Position numbers and translations under genes: made by a program. This document shows, piece by piece, positions 32,200-43,500 of a stretch of DNA of 64,000 nt. The stretch is from positions 496,001 to 560,000 of the forward strand of contig NZ_CP051884.1 of NCBI RefSeq assembly GCF_012931845.1. Reading direction: 5' to 3'. The notes beneath the pieces were generated by a model that made no database searches, was not told where the DNA came from, and saw nothing but the letters and a program-made list of their open reading frames with translations. The stretch's first letter is position 1; every line of letters starts with the position of its first letter. The DNA comes from Cellulomonas taurus. Its GTDB lineage: Bacteria; Actinomycetota; Actinomycetes; Actinomycetales; Cellulomonadaceae.

Positions 32200-34875
32200 G
32201 TGACAGACCCTCAGATCTCCCGCGAGGCCCGCAGCGGCCTGGCACGTCACGAGGTCCCGGACCCGCTCCGCAATGACGTCCGCATGCTCGGCGAGTTCCT
32301 CGGCCGGGTCATCCGGGAGTCCGGCGGAGACGATCTGTTCGACGACGTCGAGCGTGTGCGCGCGCTGACCATTCGTGCCCACGACGAGCAGGACCAGGCC
32401 GCGCTGGCCGAGGCCGAGGAACTCGTCGCGTCCTTCAGCATGGAGCGTGCGCAGCAGGTCGCACGCGCCTTCACGTGCTACTTCCACCTCGCCAACCTGG
32501 CGGAGGAGCACCACCGGGTGCGTGTGCTGCGCGACCGCGAGGCCGAGCTGCCCGCCGGTGAGCTGATGCAGGACGACTCGCTGCCCGCCGCCATCGACGC
32601 CCTGGCCCAGGAGGTCGGCCGCGACGAGGCCCTGCACCGGTTGCACGAGCTCGAGTTCCGCCCGGTGCTGACCGCGCACCCGACCGAGGCCCGTCGCCGG
32701 TCGGTGTCCCGGTCGATCCGGCGGCTGTCCGACCTGCTCGCCGAGCGCGACGCGCTCGCCGCCGGTGGCACCTCGCGGGCGGAGAACGACCGACGGGTGC
32801 TGGAGGAGATCGACGCGCTCTGGCGCACCTCGCCGCTGCGCGCCCAGAAGCCCACGGTGCTGGACGAGGTCCGCACCGTGATGAACATCTTCGACACCAC
32901 GCTGTTCGAGACCTACCCGACCGTCTACCGGCGGCTGGACGACTGGCTGCGCGGTTCCGAGGCCGGTCGCACCGCCCCGCTGGTGAAGCCCTTCGTGCGA
33001 CTCGGCTCGTGGATCGGTGGCGACCGGGACGGCAACCCGAACGTCACCGCCGAGGTCACCCGCGCCGCCGCCGCCCTGGCGAACGAGCACGTGCTGACCG
33101 CGCTGGAGGACTCGGCGCGCAAGATCTCGGCCAAGCTCACCCTGGACGACACCGGCACCCCGGCCTCCGCCGAGCTCACCGCGCTCTGGCACCGGCAGCG
33201 TGACCTGTCCGAGGACGCCGCCGCCAAGGCCGCCGCCGAGGTCAAGCACCAGCCGCACCGCCGGGCCCTGCGGATGATCGCCGAGCGGATCGCCGCCACC
33301 CGGCGTCGGGACGCCGACCTGTCCTACCCCGGTCCGGAGGCGCTGCTCGCCGACCTGGACGTGGTGCAGCAGTCCCTGGTCACCGCGGGCGCCCCGCGCG
33401 CCGCCTACGGCGACCTGCAGCGGCTGATCTGGCAGGTGCAGACCTTCGGGTTCCACCTCGCGGAGCTGGAGGTGCGCCAGCACTCGCAGGTGCACGCCGC
33501 CGCCCTGGCCGACATCGCCGCGAACGGGGTGGACGGCGAGCTGGAGCCGCGCACCCGGGAGGTGCTGGACACCTACCGCGCCCTCGGCGCCGTCCAGCGT
33601 CGCTACGGCGTGGCGGCCGCCCGGCGCTACATCGTCTCCTTCACCCAGGCGCCGGAACACCTCGAGGCCGTCTACCAGCTGGCCGAACTGGCGTTCCCGG
33701 ACCCGGAGACCCGGCCGATCATCGACGCCATCCCGCTGTTCGAGACGTTCGCCGACCTGGAAGCCTCGGTCGACATCCTCGAGTCGATGCTGACCCTGCC
33801 GCAGGTGCAGGCACGGCTGGCGCAGAACGGCCGGCATGTCGAGGTCATGCTCGGCTACTCGGACTCGTCGAAGGACGTCGGTCCGGTCGCCGCCACCCTC
33901 GCCCTGGACGTGGCACAGAGCCGGATCGCCCAGTGGGGCAAGAAGCACGATCTGCGCCTGACCCTGTTCCACGGTCGCGGCGGTGCGCTCGGCCGTGGCG
34001 GCGGCCCGGCCAACCGCGCGGTGCTGGCCCAGCCCCCGGGCTCGGTCGACGGCCGGTTCAAGCTCACCGAGCAGGGTGAGGTCATCTTCGCCCGGTACGG
34101 CAATCCGACCATCGGCGCCCGGCACATCGAGCAGGTCGCCGCGGCGACCCTGCTGGCCAGTGCCCCCTCCACCGAGCAGCGCAACGCCGCCGCCACCGAA
34201 CGGTTCGCCGGTCTGGCGTCCGCGATGGACGGCACCTCACGGGCCAGGTTCTACGAGCTGGTCCGTGCCGAGGGCTTCCCGCAGTGGTTCGCCCAGGTGA
34301 CCCCGCTGGAGGAGATCGGTCTGCTGCCGATCGGCTCCCGGCCCGCGCGTCGTGGCCTGTCGGTGGAGTCGCTGGACGACCTGCGGGCGATCCCGTGGGT
34401 GTTCTCCTGGTCGCAGGCCCGGACCAACCTCGCCGGGTGGTTCGGCCTCGGCACCGCGCTGGACCAGGTCGGCGACCTCGCCGAGCTCCAGGCCGCCTAC
34501 GCCGAGTGGCCGCTGTTCACCACGATGATCGACAACGTCGAGATGTCGCTGGCCAAGACCGACGAGCGTCTGGCGGAGCGGTACCTGGCGCTCGGTGACC
34601 GGGACGACCTGGCACGGTTGGTGCTGGAGGAGATGGCGCTGACCCGGCGCTGGGTGATGGCGATCACCGGCTCCGAGTCGATCCTGTCCCGGCGGCGGAT
34701 CCTCGGCCGGGCGGTGCAGCTGCGCAGCCCGTACGTCGACGCGCTGTCCCTGCTGCAGATCCGGGCGCTGCGGGCGTTGCGGACCGGCGTCGCCGAGGAG
34801 CAGGTCGAGGAGAACAAGCGCCTGCTGCTGCTGACCGTGAACGGCGTGGCCGCCGGTCTGCAGAACACCGGCTGA
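32200..34875 (+). CDS. ppc: Phosphoenolpyruvate carboxylase
   Basis: Carboxylates PEP to oxaloacetate to refill the TCA cycle. The 891-aa protein has [13 protein letters not shown] with the catalytic His near residue 160, the substrate region [11 protein letters not shown] near 270, [13 protein letters not shown] near 550, and the essential [18 protein letters not shown] loop near 590. It ends [11 protein letters not shown], the conserved C-terminus that binds allosteric effectors. The GTG start has TAGTCT 7 nt upstream and no SD, so it is likely leaderless. A very strong terminator follows. Confidence 0.97.
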   Translation: MTDPQISREARSGLARHEVPDPLRNDVRMLGEFLGRVIRESGGDDLFDDVERVRALTIRAHDEQDQAALAEAEELVASFSMERAQQVARAFTCYFHLANLAEEHHRVRVLRDREAELPAGELMQDDSLPAAIDALAQEVGRDEALHRLHELEFRPVLTAHPTEARRRSVSRSIRRLSDLLAERDALAAGGTSRAENDRRVLEEIDALWRTSPLRAQKPTVLDEVRTVMNIFDTTLFETYPTVYRRLDDWLRGSEAGRTAPLVKPFVRLGSWIGGDRDGNPNVTAEVTRAAAALANEHVLTALEDSARKISAKLTLDDTGTPASAELTALWHRQRDLSEDAAAKAAAEVKHQPHRRALRMIAERIAATRRRDADLSYPGPEALLADLDVVQQSLVTAGAPRAAYGDLQRLIWQVQTFGFHLAELEVRQHSQVHAAALADIAANGVDGELEPRTREVLDTYRALGAVQRRYGVAAARRYIVSFTQAPEHLEAVYQLAELAFPDPETRPIIDAIPLFETFADLEASVDILESMLTLPQVQARLAQNGRHVEVMLGYSDSSKDVGPVAATLALDVAQSRIAQWGKKHDLRLTLFHGRGGALGRGGGPANRAVLAQPPGSVDGRFKLTEQGEVIFARYGNPTIGARHIEQVAAATLLASAPSTEQRNAAATERFAGLASAMDGTSRARFYELVRAEGFPQWFAQVTPLEEIGLLPIGSRPARRGLSVESLDDLRAIPWVFSWSQARTNLAGWFGLGTALDQVGDLAELQAAYAEWPLFTTMIDNVEMSLAKTDERLAERYLALGDRDDLARLVLEEMALTRRWVMAITGSESILSRRRILGRAVQLRSPYVDALSLLQIRALRALRTGVAEEQVEENKRLLLLTVNGVAAGLQNTG

Positions 34876-34880
34876 TCCGC

Positions 34881-34931
34881 CGACACGACGAAGGCCCCTC
34901 GGGTGATCCCGGGGGGGCCTTCGTCGTGTCG
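34881..34931 (+). terminator. Strong hairpin terminator after ppc
   Basis: A perfect 18-bp inverted repeat (34881-34898 with 34914-34931) begins 6 nt after the ppc stop. The AAGGCCC/GGGCCTTCGTCGT core resembles the hairpin after tRNA-Thr. It may also end transcription from the convergent MetE-like gene. Confidence 0.85.
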
Positions 34932-34984
34932 GCCGGAGGCTGGCCCGGCTGTCCCCGCAGGTCGGGGACAGCCGGGCGCGCGGC

Positions 34985-36190
34985 TCAGCCCCAGAGACGC
35001 TGGGTGGCCAGCTCGGCCCCCTCGACCAGGCTGCGCAGCTTGGCCCAGGCGATCTGCGGGTGGATCCGGCCGCCCAGACCGCAGTCGGTGGAGGCGATGA
35101 CGTTCTCCCGGCCGACCAGCTGCGCGAACCGCTCGATCCGGTCCGCGACCAGCTCCGGGTGCTCGACCACGTTGGTGGCGTGCGAGACGACGCCCGGCAG
35201 GATCAGCTTGCCCTCGGGCAGCGTGACGTCCTGCCACACCTTCCACTCGTGCTCGTGCCGGACGTTCCCGGCCTCGAAGGAGTAGGCGCCCGCGTTGACC
35301 TCGAGCATCAGCTCGACGATGTCCTTCATCGGCAGGTCGGTGGTGTGCGGGCCGTGCCAGGAACCCCAGCACAGGTGGTAGCGGATCCGGTCCTCCGGCA
35401 GTCCGCGCAGCGCGTGGTTGAGCGCCTCCACCCGCACCCGGCTGAACGCCTGGTAGTCGGCGACCGAGGGCTCGGGGGTGATCTGGTCCCAGTTCTCGGC
35501 CAGCGACGGATCGTCGATCTGCAGGATCAGCCCGGCGTCGATGATGGCGCGGTACTCCTCGCGCATCGCGTCGGCGCACGCCCAGACGAACTCCTCGTCC
35601 GTGCCGTAGAACTCGTTGTCGATCCGGACCACGCTGCCCGGCGCGATCGAGGTGATGAACCCCTCGGTGTAGCCGTGCGCGGCGAGTCCGGCCTGGAAGT
35701 TGCTGATGTCCGCGGCGATCGCGTCCTGGCCGGTGTAGGTCACCGGTGCGACGGCGGTGGGGTACGGCTTCGGTGCACCCCCGGTGAAGATGCCCGAGGT
35801 CGGGTCGTCGTAGGCCTGCTCGAACCGGGCGCGGTCCCGTCGGTGGCCGAATCCGGTGGTGTGCACGTCGCCGGGGCCGGACTGCACGTCGCGGGTGATC
35901 CAGCTGTAGCCCTCGCGCAGTTCCAGGCCGCCGAGCCGCTGGAAGCAGTACGACCACCAGGCGCCGTAGTCGATCGGGGAGCTGGACGCCTTGCCGAGCT
36001 CGCCGTCACCGGGCACCGAGATGCCGATCTCCTCCTGCAGGCGGACCGTCTCGCCGACCGCGTCGGTGAGGACCTGGGCCACCTCCGACTGCTCGCCCGC
36101 CTCCGCCGCGGCGTGGGCGGCGGTCAGGTCGTCCAACCGCGGCAGGCTGCCGGCGTGGGTGGTGAGGATGCGGTCGGTGCTGCGCTTCAT
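34985..36190 (-). CDS. MetE C-terminal-like cobalamin-independent methyltransferase
   Basis: A 401-aa stand-alone homologue of the C-terminal half of methionine synthase MetE (UROD/MetE-like barrel), likely a zinc-dependent methyl transfer enzyme. Family segments are TTHAGSLPR at the start, ISVPGDGELGK near 70, LQIDDPSLAE near 215, CWGSWHGPHTTD near 270 and STDCGLGGRIHPQ near 355, with Cys and His that can bind zinc. The ATG at 36190 is preferred to 36226 because GGAG lies just upstream. It lacks the N-terminal half of MetE, so the folate donor may differ. It could act on methylated thiols other than homocysteine. Confidence 0.82.
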   Translation of the reverse strand: MKRSTDRILTTHAGSLPRLDDLTAAHAAAEAGEQSEVAQVLTDAVGETVRLQEEIGISVPGDGELGKASSSPIDYGAWWSYCFQRLGGLELREGYSWITRDVQSGPGDVHTTGFGHRRDRARFEQAYDDPTSGIFTGGAPKPYPTAVAPVTYTGQDAIAADISNFQAGLAAHGYTEGFITSIAPGSVVRIDNEFYGTDEEFVWACADAMREEYRAIIDAGLILQIDDPSLAENWDQITPEPSVADYQAFSRVRVEALNHALRGLPEDRIRYHLCWGSWHGPHTTDLPMKDIVELMLEVNAGAYSFEAGNVRHEHEWKVWQDVTLPEGKLILPGVVSHATNVVEHPELVADRIERFAQLVGRENVIASTDCGLGGRIHPQIAWAKLRSLVEGAELATQRLWG

Positions 36191-36281
36191 CGGGGCTCCC
36201 GGGTGACGGAATCGTGGCGCCGTCATCGTGGCACAGGGGATTGCTTGATGTGGCAGGCGTCTCAGCGTCGGGCCGGGCGGT

Positions 36282-36944
36282 TCAGGCCATCCGTGCGAAC
36301 GGCGGGGTGAGTTCCCGCAGGACGTGCATCAGGATCCGGTTGAAGGCGACCGGCGCGTGGCTGTTCACGTCGTGCCCGGCGCGCGGGACCACCCACTGAC
36401 GGCTGCCCGGCCGTGCCGACAGGTAGCGCCGCGCTCCGAAGCGCAGCGGATCGCGGGCACCGTTCACCAGCCACACCGGAAGTCCCACCCGGCGCAGATC
36501 CGACAGCGGCGAGTAGCCGTGCATCGCGCCCAGCATGTCGCCGACCACGTGCCAGGTGCTGTCCCGACGCCCGAACATCCGGACCGCACGGGTGGAGAGT
36601 CGACGGTAGGTGCGCAGCGGCTTGCCCTTGATCTCGGTCGAGCACCCGGCCAGCACGACGCCGGCCAGCCGCTCCTCGTGCCGGGCTGCGTAGGCGAGCG
36701 ACATGTAGCCGCCCAGCGACAGGCCGACCAGCAGCGGCGGGGCAGCGCAGGACGCGACCGCCGCGTCGATCGCCGCCAGGGCCCCGTCGAAGCTGAAGCG
36801 CTCGCTCGCCCGGGTGCCGTGGCCCGGCAGATCGATCGCGAGCGTCGGATGCCCGTCCGCGGTGAGCGCCCGGACCTGGTCGTCCCAGATCTGAGCGGAC
36901 GTACGGGTGCCGTGCACCAGGACGATCGGCTGCTCGATGGACAT
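36282..36944 (-). CDS. Alpha/beta-fold hydrolase
   Basis: A 220-aa cytoplasmic serine hydrolase. It shows IVLVHGTRTSAQIW (oxyanion region) near residue 7, the nucleophile elbow GLSLGG near 75, an acid in VNGARDPLRFG and the catalytic His in VPRAGHDVNSH. The substrate is unknown. GGAAGAAG upstream of the ATG serves as the ribosome site. It lies 91 nt upstream of the MetE-like gene on the same strand and may be co-transcribed with it. Confidence 0.85.
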   Translation of the reverse strand: MSIEQPIVLVHGTRTSAQIWDDQVRALTADGHPTLAIDLPGHGTRASERFSFDGALAAIDAAVASCAAPPLLVGLSLGGYMSLAYAARHEERLAGVVLAGCSTEIKGKPLRTYRRLSTRAVRMFGRRDSTWHVVGDMLGAMHGYSPLSDLRRVGLPVWLVNGARDPLRFGARRYLSARPGSRQWVVPRAGHDVNSHAPVAFNRILMHVLRELTPPFARMA

Positions 36945-37036
36945 GTGCGCTTCTTCCGGTTCCGTGCCGTCGGGGTCTTCCTCCAGTCTGCACCCGCACT
37001 GTGTGCGCGGGGTGTGCCCTAGGGGGTGCTTGAGTA

Positions 37037-37057
37037 CGGATCAGGGTCCGATCAGGG
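37037..37057 (+). promoter_or_regulatory. GATCAGGG direct repeats upstream of PspC gene
   Basis: CGGATCAGGGTCCGATCAG (37037-37055) holds two GATCAG half-sites 11 bp apart, one helical turn. A third GATCAGGG is at 37110-37117. The same 19-mer with one change is found inverted at 37473-37491, upstream of the giant DUF11 gene. Confidence 0.6.
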
Positions 37058-37145
37058 GACCTTCCCGATGTTCGTGAGTGGTGCCCCGGGCAGGCTGAGG
37101 GCACGGCCCGATCAGGGCGTGGACAGTGCGAGGGAGAGCAGAGCG

Positions 37146-37394
37146 ATGACCGGCATCTACGAGTCGATGTGGCGCGGCGGACTGGTGCGGCCGCGGGCCG
37201 ACCGGGTGATCGGGGGCGTCTGCACGGGTCTGGCGCGCAGGTTCGGGATCGATCCCTGGCCGATGCGATGGCTGTTCCTGATCGCGCTGATCGTCCTGCC
37301 CGGCAGCCCGATCCTGATCTACCCGGTGCTGTGGATCGTGATGCCGGACGAGGAGTGGGTCGCCCGCGAGCGCGGCGGCGTGCACTACTCCTGA
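37146..37394 (+). CDS. PspC-domain membrane protein
   Basis: An 82-aa protein with one PspC domain: RPRADRVIGGVCTGLARRFGIDPWPMRW, then a hydrophobic segment (FLIALIVLPGSPILIYPVLWIVMP) and a short polar tail. PspC proteins act in envelope-stress responses, often with membrane-bound partners; here no phage-shock neighbours are present. The ATG is preceded by a purine-rich AGGGAGAGCAGAG. It is flanked by inverted copies of a GGATCAGGGTC element, which suggests shared control with the surface-protein gene that follows. Confidence 0.85.
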   Translation: MTGIYESMWRGGLVRPRADRVIGGVCTGLARRFGIDPWPMRWLFLIALIVLPGSPILIYPVLWIVMPDEEWVARERGGVHYS

Positions 37395-37472
37395 CCCGGC
37401 CGATTCCCACTCACGTCCCTGGCTGATGGACTCAAATTCGCGTCGACCAGCACTCAACCTGCCCCTTCACTG

Positions 37473-37491
37473 CTGATCCGACCCTGATCCG
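37473..37491 (-). promoter_or_regulatory. Inverted copy of the GGATCAGGGTC element
   Basis: On the minus strand it reads CGGATCAGGGTCGGATCAG, 18 of 19 positions matching 37037-37055. It ends 49 nt before the ATG of the DUF11 gene. Confidence 0.6.
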
Positions 37492-37540
37492 CTGCCACCG
37501 TCGATCTCCGGAAGTGCTCCAGGACGACGGGTGGCGTGGG

Positions 37541-40500
37541 ATGAGGACGACTGACAGGCGGATGCGACGGCTGCGGTGGTGGGCGGCGCTGACGGTGGTG
37601 CTCCTGCTCGGTTCCGGGCTACCCGTGCTCAGCGGGAGGTCCGGGCTGTCCGAGGCGGTGGCCTTCGAGACGACCAGCAGCGTCAAGGGCGCGGAGCAGA
37701 ACCAGTTCCACGCCTATGTCCGCGCCGGGGAACGGATCCAGGTCGCCGGGGCACCGATCGACGAGACCCTCGGCGTCACGATCACCGTCACCTCGCCCAC
37801 CGGCACCGTGGCGGAGGTCCCGCCGACCGGTGTGGCCCAGACGTTCAGCACCGCCTCGGACGGCATCTGGCTGATCGACTACCGCGGTGCCACTCCCCGG
37901 GACGACAAGTACGACTGGACGATCCGGGTCTTCGACGGTGACGCCGAGCAGACCGGTCGCGTGTGGAGCTACGCCTATCGCCGGTACGACAGCACCGCGG
38001 GCGACTTCACCTACTGGGTGGTCAACGACCTCGGGTACCTCTACCGCGCAGAACTGACCGACTACCGCGGGATCTTCTCCCTGTTGCAGGCGACCTCTGT
38101 GGGCTGGACCGAGACGGACGACTGCACGCCGACCTACTCCTCGGTCGACATCACCGGCGGCGAGGTGCTCACCGGGGAGACGCTGCCCGTGCTCGACCAA
38201 TGCGGTACGCAGTACCGGGTGTTCCTGGAGGAACCCGACCCGACGCTCCCCGCCACCGGCACCTCGGCGACGGGGACCGAGACGATCGTGCCGTCCCCGC
38301 TCGGCGTCGAGCAGCTCCAGGTCTCGCCGATGCGCTTCACGCCGGACAGCACGGCCACGCAGGGCACCTTCCGCTACACCATCGACAGTCGGTTCACCGG
38401 TGGGTACCTGTTCCAGGTGGACGCCGACGGCAACGGTTCCTACGACGACCCGGTCGACCGGGTGGTGCAACTGGGAGCCGACGGTGCCGGCGAGTACGAG
38501 TACGTCTTCGACGGACTGGACGGCCGAGGTCGGCCGATCGCCCCCGACGCGCTGCCGTCCGCCCGCCTGTTCTTCGACAAGATCGGCGAGATGCACATGG
38601 TGCAGATCGACGTGGAGGGTCGGGGCGGACTGCGCCTGCTGCGCACGACCGGGCCCTCCGCACCCGATGCGACGACCTACTGGGACGACTCCGTCCTCAG
38701 CACCGACGGACGGGACAGCCTCACCGAGCCGATGGCGTCCGGAACGGACGGCGTGGCCAGCACCCTCAGCACGCACGGCTGGTCCAACACCGGCACCAAC
38801 CCGTGGGGCAACGACCGGATCATCGACGACTGGACCTATGCCCCGGCTGCTGTGGGATCGACCTCGGTCACCTTCGGTGGGCAGCAGCTCGGCGTCACCA
38901 AGGAGTCCGACCTGCCCGACGGGGCGCGACCCGGTGACACCGGGCACTACACGGTCACGATGACGAACACCGGGCGCGGTGACTTCACCGCCGAGACGCC
39001 CGCCACGCTGATCGACGACCTCGGTGCGGCGGTCGACGACCTCGCGGTCGACCCGGGCGGTGTGACCGCAACCGTCGACGGTGCCGACGTCTCGGCCGGC
39101 CTGACCAGCTCGGACACCGAGGTCCGCTGGCAGGGTGCGTTGGCGGCGGGCGCAAGCGTGGTCGTCACCATCCCGGTCACGGTGATCGGCGGTGGCGACG
39201 GCTCGGCCACCGACACAGCGTGGGCGCACGCGCCCTGGGACGTCACGACCACGACCCCGGCCTGCGACAGCACGGAACCGGCGGTCGCCTGCGTCACCGA
39301 TGTGTTGCCCCGCCTCGTCGTGCATAAGGCCGCTGACACCGCCGACCAACCGGCGGTGGGGGATCGGGTGCACTACACGGTCACCGTCGGCAACGCCGGC
39401 CCCGGTGACACCACCGACGAGCGACCGGCCACCGTCGTCGACGACCTCAGTGGGGTCGTCGACGACGCCACACTCGTACCGGACTCCCTGACAGCGGACA
39501 TCGGGGAGGTGGAGGCCACCGACGGCGGGCTGCGGTGGTCCGGCACCCTCGCCGCCGGTGACACCGCCACCATCGGCTACGACGTGATCTACCGGGGTGG
39601 CGGCGACAACACCCTGGTCAACTCGGCCTGCGTGCCGGAGGGTCACCAGGTCGTGGGCGAGGAACCCTGTCGAACGGTCACCGTGCCCGGCCGGGTGGTG
39701 TCCTCGCTGGACCTCGCCAAGACCGCGACGCTGCGCGACACCGACGAGAACGGGGTGGCCGATCCGGGAGAGTCGATCGGCTACGCCTTCACCGTGGTCA
39801 ACACCGGCAATACCACCGTGACGGGGCTGACCATCGACGACCCGACGATCGCCGCCGACGGCATCACGATCAGCTGTGACGTCGACACCCTGGCCCCGGG
39901 ACGGGTCGCCACCTGCGCCACGACGGCGGACCGGCCGGTGACCGAGGCGGATCTGCTCGCCGGGTCCATCGAGAACACCGCCACCGCCGTCGCCACGGAC
40001 CCTGACGGTGGCCGGGTCGCAGCCGAGGACCGGGCCACCGTCCCGTCCGCCCCGGTGCGGTCGGCGCTCACCCTGGCCAAGCACGGCACGCTCGACGACG
40101 CCGTCACCCCCAACGAGACGGCGGACCTGGGCGAGGCAATCAGGTACGGCGTCGAGCTGACCAACACCGGGAACGTGACGCTGCACGACGCGCGGATCGT
40201 GGACCCGACGCTGAGCGACGCCGGACTGTCGATCGAGGACTGTCCCGCGTCCCTCGCCCCGGGTGAGTCGGCGGTCTGCTGGGCCACAGCGGACTACACG
40301 GTGACCCAACAGATGATGGACACCCTGACCGTGGTCACGAACACCGCGTGGGCCACGGCCACCGATCCCACCGGCCGGGACGTCACGTCACCGGAATCCA
40401 CGGTGGAGATCCCGGTGACCGCCGCGGCACCGGCGCTCCGCCTGGTCAAGCACGCCGCCCTGGACGACGCGGTGGCCGCCAACGACACGGCGGACGCGGG

Positions 40501-43500
40501 GGAGTCGGTGCGCTACAGCTTCGAGCTCACCAACAGCGGCAGCGTCACCCTCGGTGAGCTGCGGGTCGAGGATCCGATGCTGACGGACGCGGGCATCGCG
40601 GTCACCGAGTGTCGGCAGGACGGGCAGGTGGTGACCTCCCTCGCCCCCGGTGCCACGGCGATCTGCGACACCGATGACGCCCTGGTGATGAGTCAGGAGC
40701 AGTTCGACGCGCTGGCGGGGACCTCGCTGTCCAACACCGCAGTGGCGTACGGCACCGGTCCGGACCGCGCCGAAGTCGCGGCGCCCCCTTCCACGACGGA
40801 CACCCCGGTCACCGACCCGGCACCGGCTCTCACCCTGAGCAAGGAGCAGGGCACCTGGACCGATGTGAACGGCAACGGGTCGGTCGATGCGGGTGACACC
40901 ACCAGCTACCTGTTCCGGGTGCGGAACACCGGCACCGTCACGGTGTCCGACATCGCGGTCACCGATCCGCTCCTGACCGAGCGCGGGGTGGACCTCACCG
41001 ACTGCCACGTCACCACACTCGCCGTCGGCTCGACCACCAGCTGTGAATCGGGGCCGTTGACCCTGGACGCCGACGATGCCGCGGCGGGACACCTGCTCAA
41101 CACCGCCACCGCGACCGGAGCGACCGGAGACGGCACCGCCCTCAGCTCCGATCCGGCGACCCACGATCTTCCCCTGCCCGACGTCGAGTACCGGAAGTCG
41201 GTCGAGGCCGACAGCGAGCCGGTGCTGGCGGGCAGCATCCTGACGTACACCATCGCCCTGACCAATCACGGTGCGGCGGCGGGGCCGGTGGCGCGGGACG
41301 ACGTGCTGTCCGACGTGCTGGACGACGCGGAACTGCTCGACCCGCCCACCGTGGAACCGACGGATGCCGGGGTGAATCTCGGCCCGGTCACCGACGGACG
41401 GTTCGCGATCGACGGCACGCTGGCGCCCGGCGCAACGGCGACCGTCACCTACCGGGTGCGGGTGCTGCCGGACGACGAGCGGGGATCGGGCTCCCGCGCG
41501 GTCAACTACCTGGTGCCACGGGGTGAGGACGCACCGGACGGCTGCGCACCCGAGGCCGGGCAGTGCACCGACACCCCCTTGTCGGTGCTGCGGGTGCTGA
41601 AATCCGTGGACGCCGGGCCGGACGCCGACCTGCAACCGGGTCAGCGGCTGACCTACACCCTGACCTTCGGCAATGAGGGCACGGCGTCGGTGCCGGTGGA
41701 TCGGGTCGACGACCTCACCCACGTGCTGGACGACGCCGCGTGGGTACCGGGGTCGGCGCGCTCCTCGGATCTGACGGCCCTCGCGGTCGAGTTCACCTCG
41801 CCCCGGCTGCGCGTGGTGGGTCGGCTGGACGCGGGGGCGAGCGTGAGCATCACCTATCAGGTGGTGGTGAATCCGGCCGGTGAGCTGGGCGACCACGTGC
41901 TGAGCAACTACGTCCTCGCACCGGATCAACCACTCCCGGATCCGCGGGCGTGCACCGGTGGCGGTACCTGCACGGTCGGGTACTCCGGCGAGCTGGGCAT
42001 CGGCAAGACCTCGTCCGCCTCCAGCACCCCGCTGGTCGCGGGGAGCACCGTCGACTACGTGCTGACGTTCGCCAACTCCGGTGCCGGTGCCGTCCCGGTC
42101 GACCACCGGGACGACCTCACCGGTGTCCTGGACGACGCCGACTGGGACCCGACGACCCTGGACGTGTCCGCCGGACTGCGAGCCGAACGCGACGGCGATC
42201 AGCTGGTGATCACCGGTGCCGTCGCCGCGGACAGCGTCGCGACCGTGCGCTATCGGGTGACGGTACGGGCCGATGCCGACCGCACGGGCGACGACCTGCT
42301 GATCAACCACCTGCTCGCCGCGGGTGACCCCGGGCCGGGTGAGGTGTGCGCCGCGACCGTCACCTCGACCTGCGACCAGGTCGCCCAGATCGAGTACGCC
42401 AAGACGGTCGCGGTCGAACCGGCAGGTCCGGTCGTCGCCGGCAGCGTGCTCACCTACACCGTCACCGCGCGCAATGCGGGGCAGGGTTCCGGGGTCGTCG
42501 ACCGGGAGGACGTGCTCGGTGATGTTCTGGACGACGCGGCGCTCCGGTCCGCGCCGGTGGTGACCCCCGCGGACGCCGGGGTCCAGGTCGGTCCGGTCAC
42601 CGACGGCCGGTTCGCGATCACCGGGGCCCTCGGGGCAGGTGCGGAGGTCACGATCACCTACCAGGTCGAGGTGTTGCCGGATGCGCGGCGCAGCGCCGGG
42701 TCACAGGCGGTGAACTGGCTCGTGCAGCCGGGCACCGCGCCCGACGGCGCCTGCCGGACGGAGGATCCGGCATGCACGGCGACCGGGCTTCCCCTGCTCA
42801 GCGTCACCAAGACCTCCGATCCGGCGTCCGGGGCTCACCTCGAACCCGGCGACCGGGTGGACTACACGGTCAGCTTCCGGAACACCGGCACGGCAGACGC
42901 TCCGGTGGATCGGGTGGACGATCTGACGCAGGTGCTGGACGACGCCGCGCTCGCCGGCGGCTCGGTGACGTCCTCCGACCCGGAGCAGGTGACGGCCGAG
43001 CTGACCGGCTCGCGGCTCGCGCTCACCGGAGCCGTAGCACGGGAGGCCACGGTCACGGTCACGTACTCGGTGATCGTGCGCCCGGACGGTCAGCAGGGCG
43101 ACCACCTGCTGACCAACCATGTCCTGATGCCGGACGACCCGACGCCGACCGAATGTCTGGCCGGGGCGGTGTGCGTCACGCACTTCGCCGGTGACCTCGC
43201 CGTCAGCAAGACCGCTGTCCCCTCCGCCACACCCCTGCTGGCCGGCGACACGGTGGAATATCAGCTGCGGTTCACCAACTCGGGCACCGCCCCGGCGACC
43301 GTCTCGCACATCGACGACCTGACGCAGCTGGTCGATGACGCCGTGGTCGGTGCCGCGACTGTCGATGACGCCCTCACCGTCACAGCCCAGGACGACCGAC
43401 TGGTGATCGGCGGCGCGGTCCCCGCGGGGTCCAGCGCCAGCGTGCGCTACACCGCCACAGTGCGTCCCGACGCTGAGCGCGGTGACAACCTGGTGGTCAA

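Noticed and set aside
36191-36281. Riboswitch upstream of the MetE-like gene
   Set aside because: Only 91 nt lie between the two genes, an SD is present, and no conserved SAM or cobalamin riboswitch core could be recognised.
37514-37540. GTG 37514 as the start of the DUF11 protein
   Set aside because: It adds nine polar residues before the signal peptide and has no clear ribosome site; the ATG at 37541 gives a more usual signal peptide. It remains possible.
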